From Welwitschia mirabilis (Eukaryota; Gnetophyta; Gnetopsida; Welwitschiales), in assembly GCA_051453625.1 (NCBI GenBank), contig JBOZIK010000001.1, positions 261,686,738-261,750,737 on the forward strand: a stretch of 64,000 nt of DNA. The letters run 5' to 3'. Within the stretch, counting starts at the first letter, position 1, and every line of letters begins with the position of its first letter. The notes under the pieces are model-generated. The model was not told where the DNA came from and searched no databases. It saw only the letters and a list, made by a program, of their open reading frames with translations. Both the position numbers and the translations under genes were made by a program. This document shows positions 44,212 through 54,945 of the stretch, piece by piece.

Positions 44212-44400
44212 TTACTAAGATTTGTATGCACATTGTGGTTCTATGCCTAGAGATATGTGAAAATCATAGTAAATCCCTAATGATATGCTTGCCTTTATAA
44301 GCATGTCCTTTAATGAAATAAAGATAGAAAAATATTTTAGAGAATAAGATTTTAATTTTAAAAAATATTTCTCTTACTCTTACTATTTTATTTCCCAATA
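44212..44400 (+). repeat. copia 3' LTR
   Basis: Counterpart of 27596-27783; followed by AAAGA, the probable target duplication (44401-44405). Confidence 0.6.
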
Positions 44401-44786
44401 AAAGATATAAGCTAAAGAGTTTGGATAATATTAAAGAAACAAAATGCATAAATTCCTTATATCTTCAATCTTATTATTACTAAAATAAAAACCAAAAAAA
44501 AGTCATTTTTATTTCATATTATAATTTAGTTCTTTCTACATTTTCATTAGTTGCTTTGCATAATTTTCTACTGCATTTATTTGCTTAACGCAATAATTCA
44601 TGTATATACATATCGATTTTTGTATAAGATGATATTTTTATTTTTCATATATCAAGTAGATTTCAAATTTTATTTTTCATATTTATGTTTTATGGGCTAC
44701 AACTGAGCATGGTCTTTAGATTATTGAGAGATTACATGCTGTGAACCTTCATGGATAGCATGGATAAAGTTACACACAGATGGTAA

Positions 44787-45022
44787 GGGTTACTTCATCC
44801 ATCATGGCCTTAATGTTTTTATGATCAATAATCCATTATATAGGGATTCACTCATAGAGGATGATGATAATGCCACACATTACATTAACCCATGTTATGA
44901 TGCAGGGTTATTTCATCCATCATGACCTCAATGTTTTTATAATCAATAATCCATTATATAAGGCTTCACTCATAGAGGATGGTGATAATGACATATACCA
45001 CATTGACCCATGTTATTATTCA
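44787..45022. repeat. tandem duplication, two units of 118 bases
   Basis: Unit 1 44787-44904, unit 2 44905-45022; both begin GGGTTA.TTCATCCATCATG and share ATCAATAATCCATTATATA and CACTCATAGAGGATG. About a dozen differences, so it is not recent. Confidence 0.9.
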
Positions 45023-45271
45023 ATTAATCCTCCCTCTATTAGAATTTACTCTTGCATGAGCCTTCTTGTTTCACATACTCATATACCACCATGATCATCC
45101 CACTAGACATTAGTGGGTACAACTTTCTTCTGTCATGTATGTGATCATGTTATTTTTTCTTTGTTACTATTTATTTACTCTATTTCACTCACATCTTCTA
45201 CTTCTTCCCATTAGTCATATTTATATCATATTTTCCATGGCTTTCACTTTTATTATGTTTTTGAAAAAATA

Positions 45272-45355
45272 AGGAGGAGGAGGAGGAGGGAAATAAGAAA
45301 ATAAATCAAAAAAAGAAAAAAAAATCTAAAAAAGAAGAAAAAAGGAAAACAAGAA
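45272..45355. repeat. purine-only tract with (GGA)n
   Basis: AAATAAGGAGGAGGAGGAGG and then GA/A-rich runs, nearly free of C. In Tat elements such a lysine-type purine tract often lies between integrase and 3' LTR. Confidence 0.7.
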
Positions 45356-47556
45356 GAAATATATTTTACAAATACATAAAAACTATGAGGGCATGTTTTT
45401 GCATCTTCTCTAGCATTTGAGATTTTCTAGTAATTAAAGCATGTCATACATTTTTTATGGTATGTACCTATTACTTAGTTAGTCATGTTTATTGAGTTTT
45501 ATTCATGTACATTTGCATGATTATTTATGCTTTCATGTTATCATTTTACCTATATTATATTATGCATTTCTTTACTAATTCACATTTCACCATTTGCTAG
45601 ATTTCTTTTTTTTTCTCATCTATCTTACTTGATCATGACACTTCCTGATTTTTATTTCTCATCTCATATCCATGATGTATATATTTCATTCACCCTTCCA
45701 TCTCATTCATTCTTATTTATCTCATGATATCTACCACATTGTTATTACATTTTCATAACTCATATGTCATCATGTCATACTATCATTTGTCATGTTCATG
45801 TATATTTCACCTTGCATTCATGTTGCATTACATTCAAGGGATACCTATTTTCTTTCACCTCCTCCCCCCCTCCCAACTTTCCTTTTCAATTCATAATGTT
45901 ATGATCACCAATTCCCTAATGTTGTCACCTCCTTTATTAGACTTACTTCCATCTATCATTCTTCCATTACTTTTGATGCCTTATTTTTTGCCTTTGTAGT
46001 TATGGGTAAATGTCATTTACTTAGTGTAAACCTTAATCATTTGACAAGGATATTTTTTAGATTAAGTTATATGAACTTTATTAAACTACTTGGCTTGTTT
46101 TATATTATTAATTAGACCCCTTTCAAGTGATGCATGGAATTACCTCCCAAGTAAGGGTATCACAAAATTAGAGGAAAATTTTAAGAAAGCTACATTTTCT
46201 TGTTCATTATTAACATCTCTTTTAAAATCAGCTATAAGTAATAAGGAGAGATAAAAAATAAAGATGAAATTGGAGATTATAGTTAAATATTCTATCAAAG
46301 AGGGGAACTAAAGAAAATCATAGCTAAAATATCATCAACATAAGAAATCCATATCATGTATTATATTTTTAATTTAATATTATTTTGGATGCTCCATTTA
46401 ACAAGTTTAACCTAGTCAATTTGAATGACTTATATGAAAAGACAGAGCCTATGATAAAGTCTACTATAAGTGTCTCAAGAGCTACTCCACATTCTAAAGT
46501 ATCTGTTCATGATAGTGTATTGCTTCATACTCATCCATTTAAGCAGAAATCAAAGTTATGTGTGAAAAACCTAGTTATTGTAAAGAAGAAAGTAAATGAA
46601 AGCTGGTTATGCCCTTAACAATGGAGTTAATAGGATAAAAAATCACAATCCATTTTACAAAAATAAGAGGCTATAAAGATATTTAAAGCTAAACTAAAAT
46701 TAAATTCATCTAATCCTTTGAGCAAGTGTGGTGTATATATTCATCATTCTATAAGGACATCATAAAATAGTTCAATTCAAACTCCACCTCCTACTAGTAG
46801 TATTCAGGCAATACCCATTGAAAAGAACATCCATTATGACAAAGAAGTTCTTTCTTTATAGGTAGCACTTGTTTCCTCAAGTATCACTAGTTAGAAACCA
46901 CATGTAAAAATAAAAGGAAAAGTGGTGCAAGAAGAGTTGATCTCCATGAATCAAAAAGGAAGTTGTGGTAGTTACAAAAAAGAAACATGATATCATACAA
47001 AGGCAGTTAATTCACTAATAGCACACAAAGAAGAGTGTCATAAAAGGAGGAAGAATAACTACAAAAAAGATAGCAAAAAGCAGGTAAAACACCTCAAAGT
47101 TAAGAAAAATAACTAGTAAGGTAAGACAACAATAACCTCATAATAATATTAGAAAGATGGACAAGATAATAGTAGCCACACAAGAGAGGAAAAATTTATG
47201 TGATGGCAATGTTCTGAAATATAGCTATCATGATCAAGAATGTTATTACATATGGAGATATCACCCATAAGAATTAGCTAAGTAAGAGCTAGTAATAACA
47301 TAGTTAAAGCTAGCAACTATAGCACCAATAAATAAGGTAAATGTAAGTCAATCCAAAAATAGTAATTTAATTCTAGTTAAATAGAGCAATGGCTGCCATA
47401 ATTCACCTTGAATGAGATGCTCAGTAGTAGCACAGGAAACTAACATGCAGTCGACATAGCACTAGAGATAGCAATCGTCAAACTATACTTGATACTAATT
47501 AGCACTCTTAAACATGTCATCTGCACAATTAAAATAATACACAACACTTTCTATTA

Positions 47557-47561
47557 AAGCA
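47557..47561. repeat. target-site duplication AAGCA, left copy (Athila B)
   Basis: AAGCA before TGTTATGATGCC; again at 58789-58793 after the 3' LTR. Confidence 0.75.
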
Positions 47562-47756
47562 TGTTATGATGCCAATTTGTAGGAATTTGATGGTGTATTT
47601 TTAGTATCTATATAGGATATTTATATAGGTTTGCATTTAATTCTGATGAATATGGAGAATTAATAGGATAATCATCGAAACATGCAATCTTAGCATATTT
47701 TAAAGCATCTTAGGCTTATTCTGATACTTTATACTTTGAAATAAGGATTTACCATG

Positions 47757-47804
47757 TAGATGAGTAATTTCTATTTGACATAGATGAGTAATTTCTATTT
47801 GACA
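47757..47804. repeat. 24-base tandem duplication in the 5' LTR only
   Basis: TAGATGAGTAATTTCTATTT plus GACA twice; the 3' LTR has one unit at 57714-57737, so it arose after insertion. Confidence 0.9.
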
Positions 47805-48079
47805 TAGAAGATGGAGAAGCCTATCATCCCCTCTATCATCTTCATGATAATCAGGATGACAACACTACTGACATGGATGGAGTTTGCAAAGCATAAAGTT
47901 GATGGATTACCTTTTTATGTGGAGTGACATCCCCATTATCATATCCATAATAGTTAGGATGATAACTATTTTCTATGATAGAAATAATTATCTTTGTAAT
48001 TGAGTCATACAAACTATATGGACTACTAGGGTTTCTTCTCTAACGCTAGGATTGAGGTTTTAGAACCTTAATCTAAAAC

Positions 48080-48087
48080 TATAAATA
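48080..48087 (+). promoter_or_regulatory. probable TATA box of Athila B LTR
   Basis: AAACTATAAATACCCTCCCT context, conserved at 58017-58024 in the 3' LTR. Confidence 0.6.
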
Positions 48088-48819
48088 CCCTCCCTTTCCT
48101 TTAATTCCTTTTATATCTTTTGTATCCTATGTTTTTGTGGGAAGATTGAAGGACAAGAGGTTCATCCAGTAGCTAGAGAGAGAAGTTTACCTTGGTGTTG
48201 TGCTAAGTATCCTCCATTAATGTACTACTACTTTGTTATAAATGGATGTAAAATTTTATGATTAATTCACTTGCTCTTTTTACTACTATTATGTTAATGT
48301 TCCTTATGATTTAAGTTGATTATAGTTTAGTGATAGCTCTAGAGTTTATTTAGATCATAATGGAAACCTTTGTTAAGGTAAATTTTGTTAGTCCAGATCT
48401 TACATTGTATTTTCTTTATTCCATTTCATATTTACATATTATATTTGGCATATCTTATAGTTTATATTGCTTATGAACGAGCATTAAACCCTTTCTAATT
48501 GATTCAAATTATAAATAACTAGTTCCTGTGAAAAGAGGATTAGAATCCAAATAGAACCAATCTCACTTGCATTTCATCCACTGCATTTCACCTTTATTCA
48601 TCATTGCATTGTATTTACATTATCATTTACTTCCATTTATTAAAATAGAGTATACAAAAATACTTTATGAAATCAATTCTCTATCATCTAATCTAGTGCC
48701 TTCAATGGATTACAACATTTATGTTAGCTTTTGTCTATACTAGTGTGTATTTTCTGTAATCATTGTGATTTATAAATTTGCGTAAGGACTTAAAGATTGC
48801 ATAAATTCACACCACAACT

Positions 48820-49571
48820 ATTTTTATGTTATTTCTTAGAAGGGGCATAAGAAGCTATAGGATTATCACTATCTAGATAAGTAACTTAAATTTTAATTTA
48901 GGTTATTTATTTAAAATAGTATTGTATTTTTATCATATTTTAAGTAGGTTTATTTCAACAATTTTTATTTTCTGTAGCTTTAAGGATCTCTATCATTCTC
49001 TCTTTCATTCCCACAATATTAAACAATAGTCTTGAATTTTTAAATTTATTTTCTTTTTTGTAATTTTTTATTTCTATCTATAGATTAGTAATAAAAATAC
49101 TGTTATCTTCTCCATCATTCCCATGATAACCTAGACGATAGTCTGGTTCTCTAGTTTTGGAAATATTTCTCTGATTTCAATTTTCTACTATTGTAATTAT
49201 CGTTCCTCTTGTCATTCCCATGACTAAATGGATGACTATCAATTGTATTCTATTTTAGTTTTTATTTACTATCTAAGTTATGTAAGGATATGGTGAATTC
49301 TAGTAAAAAGATGAATTATCAAAGAGATTAAAACTTGATTAAATAAAATATCAAAGAAGAATTATTCAACTTCAAGAAAAATCCAGGTATGTACATTCTA
49401 GGTATGCATATTCTAAGAGTTAAAGACAAAGATTATTCTATTTTTATTGTTTCAGAATCAGATTTTGCAAAATAAAATTATAGTATAGAAGTAGATTGTG
49501 TCATTTCTTCTTCAACTATATCAAAATCTTCATAGAAATAAAAGCAAGTTGCTTCATTTAATATATTAATT
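48820..49571 (+). other. Athila B leader
   Basis: Non-coding. Aligns with the leaders of element A (repeated words near 48865-48940). Two family palindromes at about 49103-49152 and 49198-49242. The primer-binding site is too decayed to read with confidence. Confidence 0.6.
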
Positions 49572-51090
49572 ATGATAGGAACTTCTACTTTGAATGCAAA
49601 TGTTACTCTTAGATATTTAATTGCTAATAAAAAACATGTAATCCAAAATTCTTTCGATTTATCTCCTAATGATGATGTAGAATTAAGAAATTTGAGTGTC
49701 TATCCAACATTTTTGAGGAAACCTGAGGAAGACCCTTTCCAACATTTATCTAATATTGAATAAATTATTTTTTTCAGGAAATGAAAAGAAACATATTAGT
49801 GATCATACTTACATGGTTATTTTTCTAGTTACACTTAGAAAAAGGGTAAAACTTTAGATTAAAGCCATTCCACATAAGAGTCTTAAATCATAGAGTCAAG
49901 TGTAAGAAGTTTTTATTAAAAGAGTTTTGAGTGAAAGTTCTATTAGAAATAGAAGAAAGGAAGTTATCAACTTTTAATAACAACCCCTTGAGGATTATAC
50001 CATAGCATATGATTATTTTATTATAGCTAGCCATTTTAGCCTTATTGATGAATTTCATAAAGAATAATTAGTCGATAATTTCTATAGTGAATTGGATAGT
50101 AAAATTAAGCAACTTATAGATTTTTTTAGTGATGAAAACTTGATGAACTTGCTTTTAGAGGAGGCATGGAGTGTGTTAAAAAACCTAGTAGAGATATGTT
50201 AAACTTGGCCTAAACCAACTAAGAAAAATCAAACTGTAGGCCAAATTATAAAAGATTCAAAGAAGGTTAAACATGGCAAAGAAGAAGAGAGAGGTGACTC
50301 AATCAATTTAATTAACAATTTCGCTACACTTTAGATAAGTACACTCAATTTATAGCTAATGAAAAGGTGGTAAAAGATGAAAACACAACTTCAGCTTGTG
50401 ATATTTGTAAAGACAACTCTCATCCAATTAAAGAGTGTTCCTTATTACCAACATGTAAAGAAAGGATTTTTGAGGAGGTCTGTGCATTCAATCCAAAAAC
50501 ACCTAATCCTAAAAGTCAACCAAAATTTTAACAAAAATTAGATGAATAATCACAATGAAAACCATATGAGAATAGATTAAGGAATTTAAATTTTCAACCA
50601 AATAACCTCAATCTTTAATCAATTTAAATGATCCACTTAGAGATTTCATAGAAAGATTAAATAATATGCAAGAAAAGACTAATAGTAATATCAAAAAATT
50701 AGTAAATGTGCTTTAATAAACAATGCTTAATAATCAAAGACCACAAGGATCTCTTACATCTCAACCTTTACCTAACACAAATGAAGTTAAGAGATATTTA
50801 AAAGTAATAATAAGCAGTGGAAATAATACAAAAACTCCTACCCATGAGGTTTTAATTTCTAAAAGCAATGGGAAAAGTATTGAAAAAGATGATGTAGAAA
50901 TTTCGGACTCATATATCTTCCCATCAACATCACATGTTAAAACCTCCACTAAAAATTCTTCACAAGAAAACAAAGGGAAGAAATCATCTATTCCATGGAT
51001 TAATAGGTTAAATACAAATCCTACCTTTGATGAATACTTAAAGATCTTGATTCAAGAGGTAAACACAAATTCCTAGCAATATTTTAAGTT
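49572..51090 (+). pseudogene. Athila B gag
   Basis: Open start 49572-49763: NANVTLRYLIANKK, VELRNLSVYPTFLRK and EEDPFQHLSNIE, the same N-terminus as in element A. The capsid motifs follow with shifts. At 50397-50438 the zinc knuckle is intact: CDICKDNSHPIKEC, C-x2-C-x4-H-x4-C. The C-terminal linker 50723-51076 is open for 117 codons (NNQRPQGSLTSQPLPNTNEV, SSIPWINRLN, TFDEYLKIL). The best preserved gag in the window. Confidence 0.85.
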
Positions 51091-51683
51091 GTGGAAAAAC
51101 TTAGTGAGAATGAAATAAAAATGTACCATTCCTAGCAAAGTTTTTCTTGCTCATTCTATTTCCAACTTAGTCATGAAAAAGTGTCTTAAATTTAAAGACC
51201 TTGAAGTAGCAATAGTGAGTGTCAATTTGGAAAAAAATAAAATAATTCAAAAAGCTTTAATTAATATAGTAGCTAGTGTAAACATCATGCCTCTTCACAT
51301 ATGTAAAATATTTGGGTTGAAAAACAGAATAGAACCCATACAAATTATCTTGGAATTACCTAATACTTTAATTAAGAAATCATTAGGGATTATCGAGGAC
51401 CTAGTCATCCAAATAAAGGAATCTTTTTATCTCATAGACGTAGTCATCAGTAAGGTAAAACATGATGGATATTATCCACTACTTTTAAAAAGAGCCTTTT
51501 ATGCAACTACCCACTATATCATTAACACACGAACTAGGATGATGGAATGTTATACTAGCAATAAGAAGTTTACCATTTGAGTCTTTAATGTTATTGAAAA
51601 AGAAATAGGAGATGATTTTAACTTAGAAGAAGAACTTAAACCAACCTTATTTTTACAACATCGCCAATTGAGGAGAAATTGAT
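51091..51683 (+). pseudogene. Athila B protease
   Basis: Open 51173-51580. CLKFKDLEVAIVSVNLEKN, then ALINIVASVNIMPLHICKIF where the catalytic Asp of D-L-G-A-S-V-N is Asn, IQIILELPNTLIKKSLGI, LVIQIKESFYLIDVVISKV and PLLLKRAFYATTHYIINT. The same Asp-to-Asn change is seen in element A. A gap of 100 N follows. Confidence 0.85.
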
Positions 51684-51783
51684 NNNNNNNNNNNNNNNNN
51701 NNNNNNNNNNNNNNNNNNNNNNNNNNNNNNNNNNNNNNNNNNNNNNNNNNNNNNNNNNNNNNNNNNNNNNNNNNNNNNNNNNN

Positions 51784-53110
51784 TTAAGGAAAGATTGATA
51801 ATGTTACATGAACCAACTTTTATATGATGATCCAACTAACACATACTATTTTAAGTATGAAAATAAGGAATCTTTTAACAAAAACCAACATGTTTACTCA
51901 CTAAAAAATCTATTTTCAAATTGTTGTTCCATGTCTATTGTCCTCGTGATAGATAGGACAATAGTTGAACATGTCAACTTAAAACTTAAGAATTTGCCTA
52001 AAGGTCTGAAATGCATTTTTCTATCTAACAACTTGAAGAAACCACTAATAATAAGTGACCTTCATAATCCTCAATAAGAATTTAACTCGATCTCATTCTT
52101 AACTTTTAAAGTAGATTCCTTTTCTTGGACCCATAAAGATTTAGCTATCATTCCATAGTCTAATACAAAAATTTACCTTGAGGATAATGGTAAACCTATT
52201 AGGCAATCCCANNNNNNNNNNNNNNNNNNNNNNNNNNNNNNNNNNNNNNNNNNNNNNNNNNNNNNNNNNNNNNNNNNNNNNNNNNNNNNNNNNNNNNNNN
52301 NNNNNNNNNNNTTTACCTTGAGGATAATGGTAAACCTATTAGGCAATCCTAATGAAGACTCAACCTAACCCTTAAGCAGGTATTTAAAGATGAAATTATT
52401 ATTGGGATCATACATGCTATATCTAATAGTGAATGTCTTATACCTTTAATAGTAGTTCCAAAAAAGGATGGGAAATGAAGAATGTGTATTGATTTTAGAA
52501 AAATTAATGAAGTTACTAAAAGAATCATTGTTTTTTACCCTTTCTTGTTNNNNTACTTGATAGAATCCAAGGTGTCATGATTACTATTCTTTTATTGATG
52601 GGTATAGTGGCTATAATCAAATTTGCATAGTAAGTAAATAACAAGCCAAAGCAACCTTTGCCTTACCCTTTGGAATCTTTTCCTTTAGACGAATGGCCTT
52701 TAGAAATTATAATGCCCTTGGGACTTCCCAATGAGCAATGATGGAAATCTTTTCTAACATGATAGAGGATTCTATTAAAATCTTTATGGATGATTTCTCC
52801 ATATTTGATGAAACCTTTTAATAAACCATAAAAAGATTATAGAAATTCTTGGATCAATGTATAAAAGNNNNNNNNNNTACATTTGGGTTGGAAAACGTGT
52901 TTCCTCCTTGTCAACCATGGAATTGTTTTAGGTCATCACATTTTGAAGTAATGGATTAAGATGGATCCTACAAAATTTAATATCATTAAAACCTTATCCC
53001 TCCAACTAATATCAAACAAGTCAGATCATTTCTTGGTCATGCTAGTTTCTATCATCATTTTATTCATGATTATACCAAAATTTGTAAACCATTCACTCAT
53101 AATTGAAAAA
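51784..53110 (+). pseudogene. Athila B reverse transcriptase
   Basis: The linker open frame 51808-52077 includes LKLKNLPKGLKCIFLSNN ('LK.LP.HL.Y.FL'), then the RT: IYLEDNGKPIRQ-type words on both sides of a 100-N gap (52212-52311) with the same 40 bases repeated, SLIPLIVVPKKDGK in decayed form, MCIDFRKINEVTK (52486-52520), IFMDDFSIFD with intact Met-Asp-Asp (52786-52794) and NIKQVRSFLGHASFYHHFIH (53008-53067). Small gaps at 52550-52553 and 52868-52877. Confidence 0.85.
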
Positions 53111-53620
53111 GATACTAAATTTGATTAGAATAATTCATGTCAAATTGCATTTGATATACTTAAGAAAAACATTTCTTTTAAACCTATTATCATTGGTCTC
53201 AATTGAACTAAAGATTTTGGACTCATATGTGATGTAAGCAATATTGTTGTGGATGGGGTTCTTGACCAAAAATATGAAAATTATTGTAAAGTTATATCCT
53301 ATCTTAGTAAAAATTTGTTCAAATCCAAATCCAAATACACCACCACTAAAATCGAAATGCTTGCCATCATTCTTTTCTTTGATCATCTTAGACATTATCT
53401 TCTTAGCTTCCACAACAATGTTTACATAGATCATGTATTTATACGTTATCTTATGACTTAAAAATATTCTTGTGTCAAACTTATTAGGTGGATTCTTCTC
53501 ATGCAAGAATTTAATATCATCATCATTGATAAAGCTAAAAAACATAATATCTTTATAGATAACCTATCTTGACTTTCTTATTCTCATTATGAACTTCCCA
53601 TAAATGACTTTTTTTCTAAT
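53111..53620 (+). pseudogene. Athila B RNase H
   Basis: NSCQIAFDILKKNISF in decayed form, LICDVSNIVVDGVL (53222-53263, the 'CDASD.AVGAVL' start with Asp present), then in a shifted open piece (53249-53461) YCKVISYLSKNLFKSKSKYT, TTKIEMLAIILFFDHLRHYL and VYIDHVFIRYLM ('VYTDH.ALRYL'). Stops separate the parts. The long minus-strand frame 53135-53545 is a shadow of this domain. Confidence 0.8.
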
Positions 53621-54945
53621 GAATTATTTTCTGTAAAATAACTTTATGTCATCTCTTCTACTCATGTTTCTCCTTGGTATGATGATATTGTGAACTACCT
53701 TATTACTATGAAAAAATTTCAGCATTGAAACCATAACCAATGCAAATATTTTCTTCATAGGATGGGTGACTATGAATGTAATGAATCCCATCTTTATAGA
53801 AGATGTAAAAACCAAGTCATGCATAAATGTATGCTTAAATTAAAAAGCTTATAAATATTTAAACATTTCCATGATGGGGTTCATTAGTCTATCCTTTTTA
53901 AACAACTATTTGTTTTTGCTAAAAGGTCTAATGTTTGTTAATGTTATTATAGCCTAATTCATTTTTAAGATATACCTCTTAAACCTATGCTTAAGTGTGA
54001 ACATTTTAATTATTGAGGATTAACTTTATAGGCCATATTAAACCACATTTTCATGATAAAAATTACATCCTCACGATCATTGATTATGTTATCAAGTGAG
54101 TTAAAGCTATTCATACTACCAAAAAAGATGTCTAAACAATTTGAAATTTTGTCTAAACTTATATCTTTCAACTTTTTCATCTTCCAAGAATCATTATTAA
54201 TGATTAAGGTACTCATTTTATTAATTACCTTTTTTTGGAACTTCTTTTATCTATTAGCATTAAACATATAATTACATCTACTTATCATCCTCAAACTAAT
54301 GGCCAAGCTGAAAATGCAAATAGAGAAATTGAAAAGATGATCCAAAAATTAGTCTTTGTCAATAAGAAGATTTGGTTCTCTAAACTTAATGATGTTCTTT
54401 GAGCTTACCATACTACTTAGTTTAACTCCCTAGATTTCTCATCATATGAACTTGTATATGGAAAAGTTTGTGTCTTGCTAGTTGATGTTTGCTATAGCTC
54501 CTATCGATTCATTCATTAACTTAACTTTGGAAACTTGGATGAAAATATTAGAACTCAATTACTCTAACTCGATCATTTAGATGAAAAATGTACTTATTTC
54601 ATACATCATCATCCCATTCATAAAGCCCAAGCCAAGTTTAAAAATGAAAAAAAAATTCTTTATATGCAATTTAAACCTAGTCAACTTGTCCTTTTATCTA
54701 ATACCTAAGTACATCTTTTATACAACAAGTTAACCTCTAAATGGTTAGATCCTTATCTTATAGAAAAAGTACATTCTAATGTTTTTGTTTAAATCTCCAA
54801 TCTAAACACTAGGGAAAGGCTAAAAAATTATGAGTCATATACTAATAAAACCTTAAACATGATAGAAGCACTTTTCTTGGAAGCCCTTCTTAGTGAGGAG
54901 GACCTTACTCTTACCATTATCTAAATTTCTTCTTAACTCATTCCT
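53621..54945 (+). pseudogene. Athila B integrase
   Basis: Zinc-binding part near 53740-53960 (CNESHLYRRCKNQVMHKC). Core at 54010-54440: NYILTIIDYVIK (first Asp present), LPRIIIND (second Asp present), ITSTYHPQTNGQAENANREI (54265-54325) and KIWFSKLNDVL. C-terminal 54640-54930: FKPSQLVLL, LYNKLTSKWLDPYLIEKV and LVRRTLLLPLS in another frame. Less decayed in its catalytic residues than element A. Confidence 0.85.

Larger units (their letters stand above)
27596..44400 (+). mobile_element. Ty1/copia retrotransposon containing a nested chromovirus
   Basis: Short LTR-like segments at both ends (27596-27783 and 44212-44400), an initiator-methionine-type primer-binding site right after the first, a polypurine stretch before the second, and copia protease and integrase between 41980 and 43230. 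The chromovirus at 30064-41044, with its own target duplication, interrupts it between leader/gag and pol. RT and RNase H are almost entirely missing. Confidence 0.65.
44406..47561 (+). other. 3' tail of the host Tat element (interrupted by Athila B)
   Basis: If the nesting is right this follows the Tat integrase end. It holds a 118-base tandem duplication (44787-45022), a purine run (45272-45355) and a T/C-rich stretch. An open frame at 46385-46618 (77 codons: DAPFNKFNLVNLNDLYEKTE, HSKVSVHDSVLLHTHPFKQK) has ordinary protein composition but no recognised domain. 46620-47500 is A/G-rich with lysine/arginine-type coding. No LTR was identified, so the assignment to Tat is positional. Confidence 0.4.
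47562..48819 (+). repeat. Athila B 5' LTR
   Basis: Starts TGTTATGATGCCAATTTG; end set by alignment to the 3' LTR. Probable TATA box TATAAATA at 48080-48087. Contains a private 24-base tandem duplication (47757-47804) and two family palindromes (47821-47862, 47925-47966). Confidence 0.85.

Noticed and set aside
45527-45999. two adjoining hydrophobic frames
   Set aside because: Produced by T/C-rich low-complexity DNA; no motif, no homologous wording.
48820-48850. primer-binding site of Athila B
   Set aside because: The expected position was inspected, but the bases do not match the Athila site well enough to call.
53135-53545. 136-codon minus-strand frame
   Set aside because: Antisense shadow of the Athila B RNase H, which reads correctly on the + strand.
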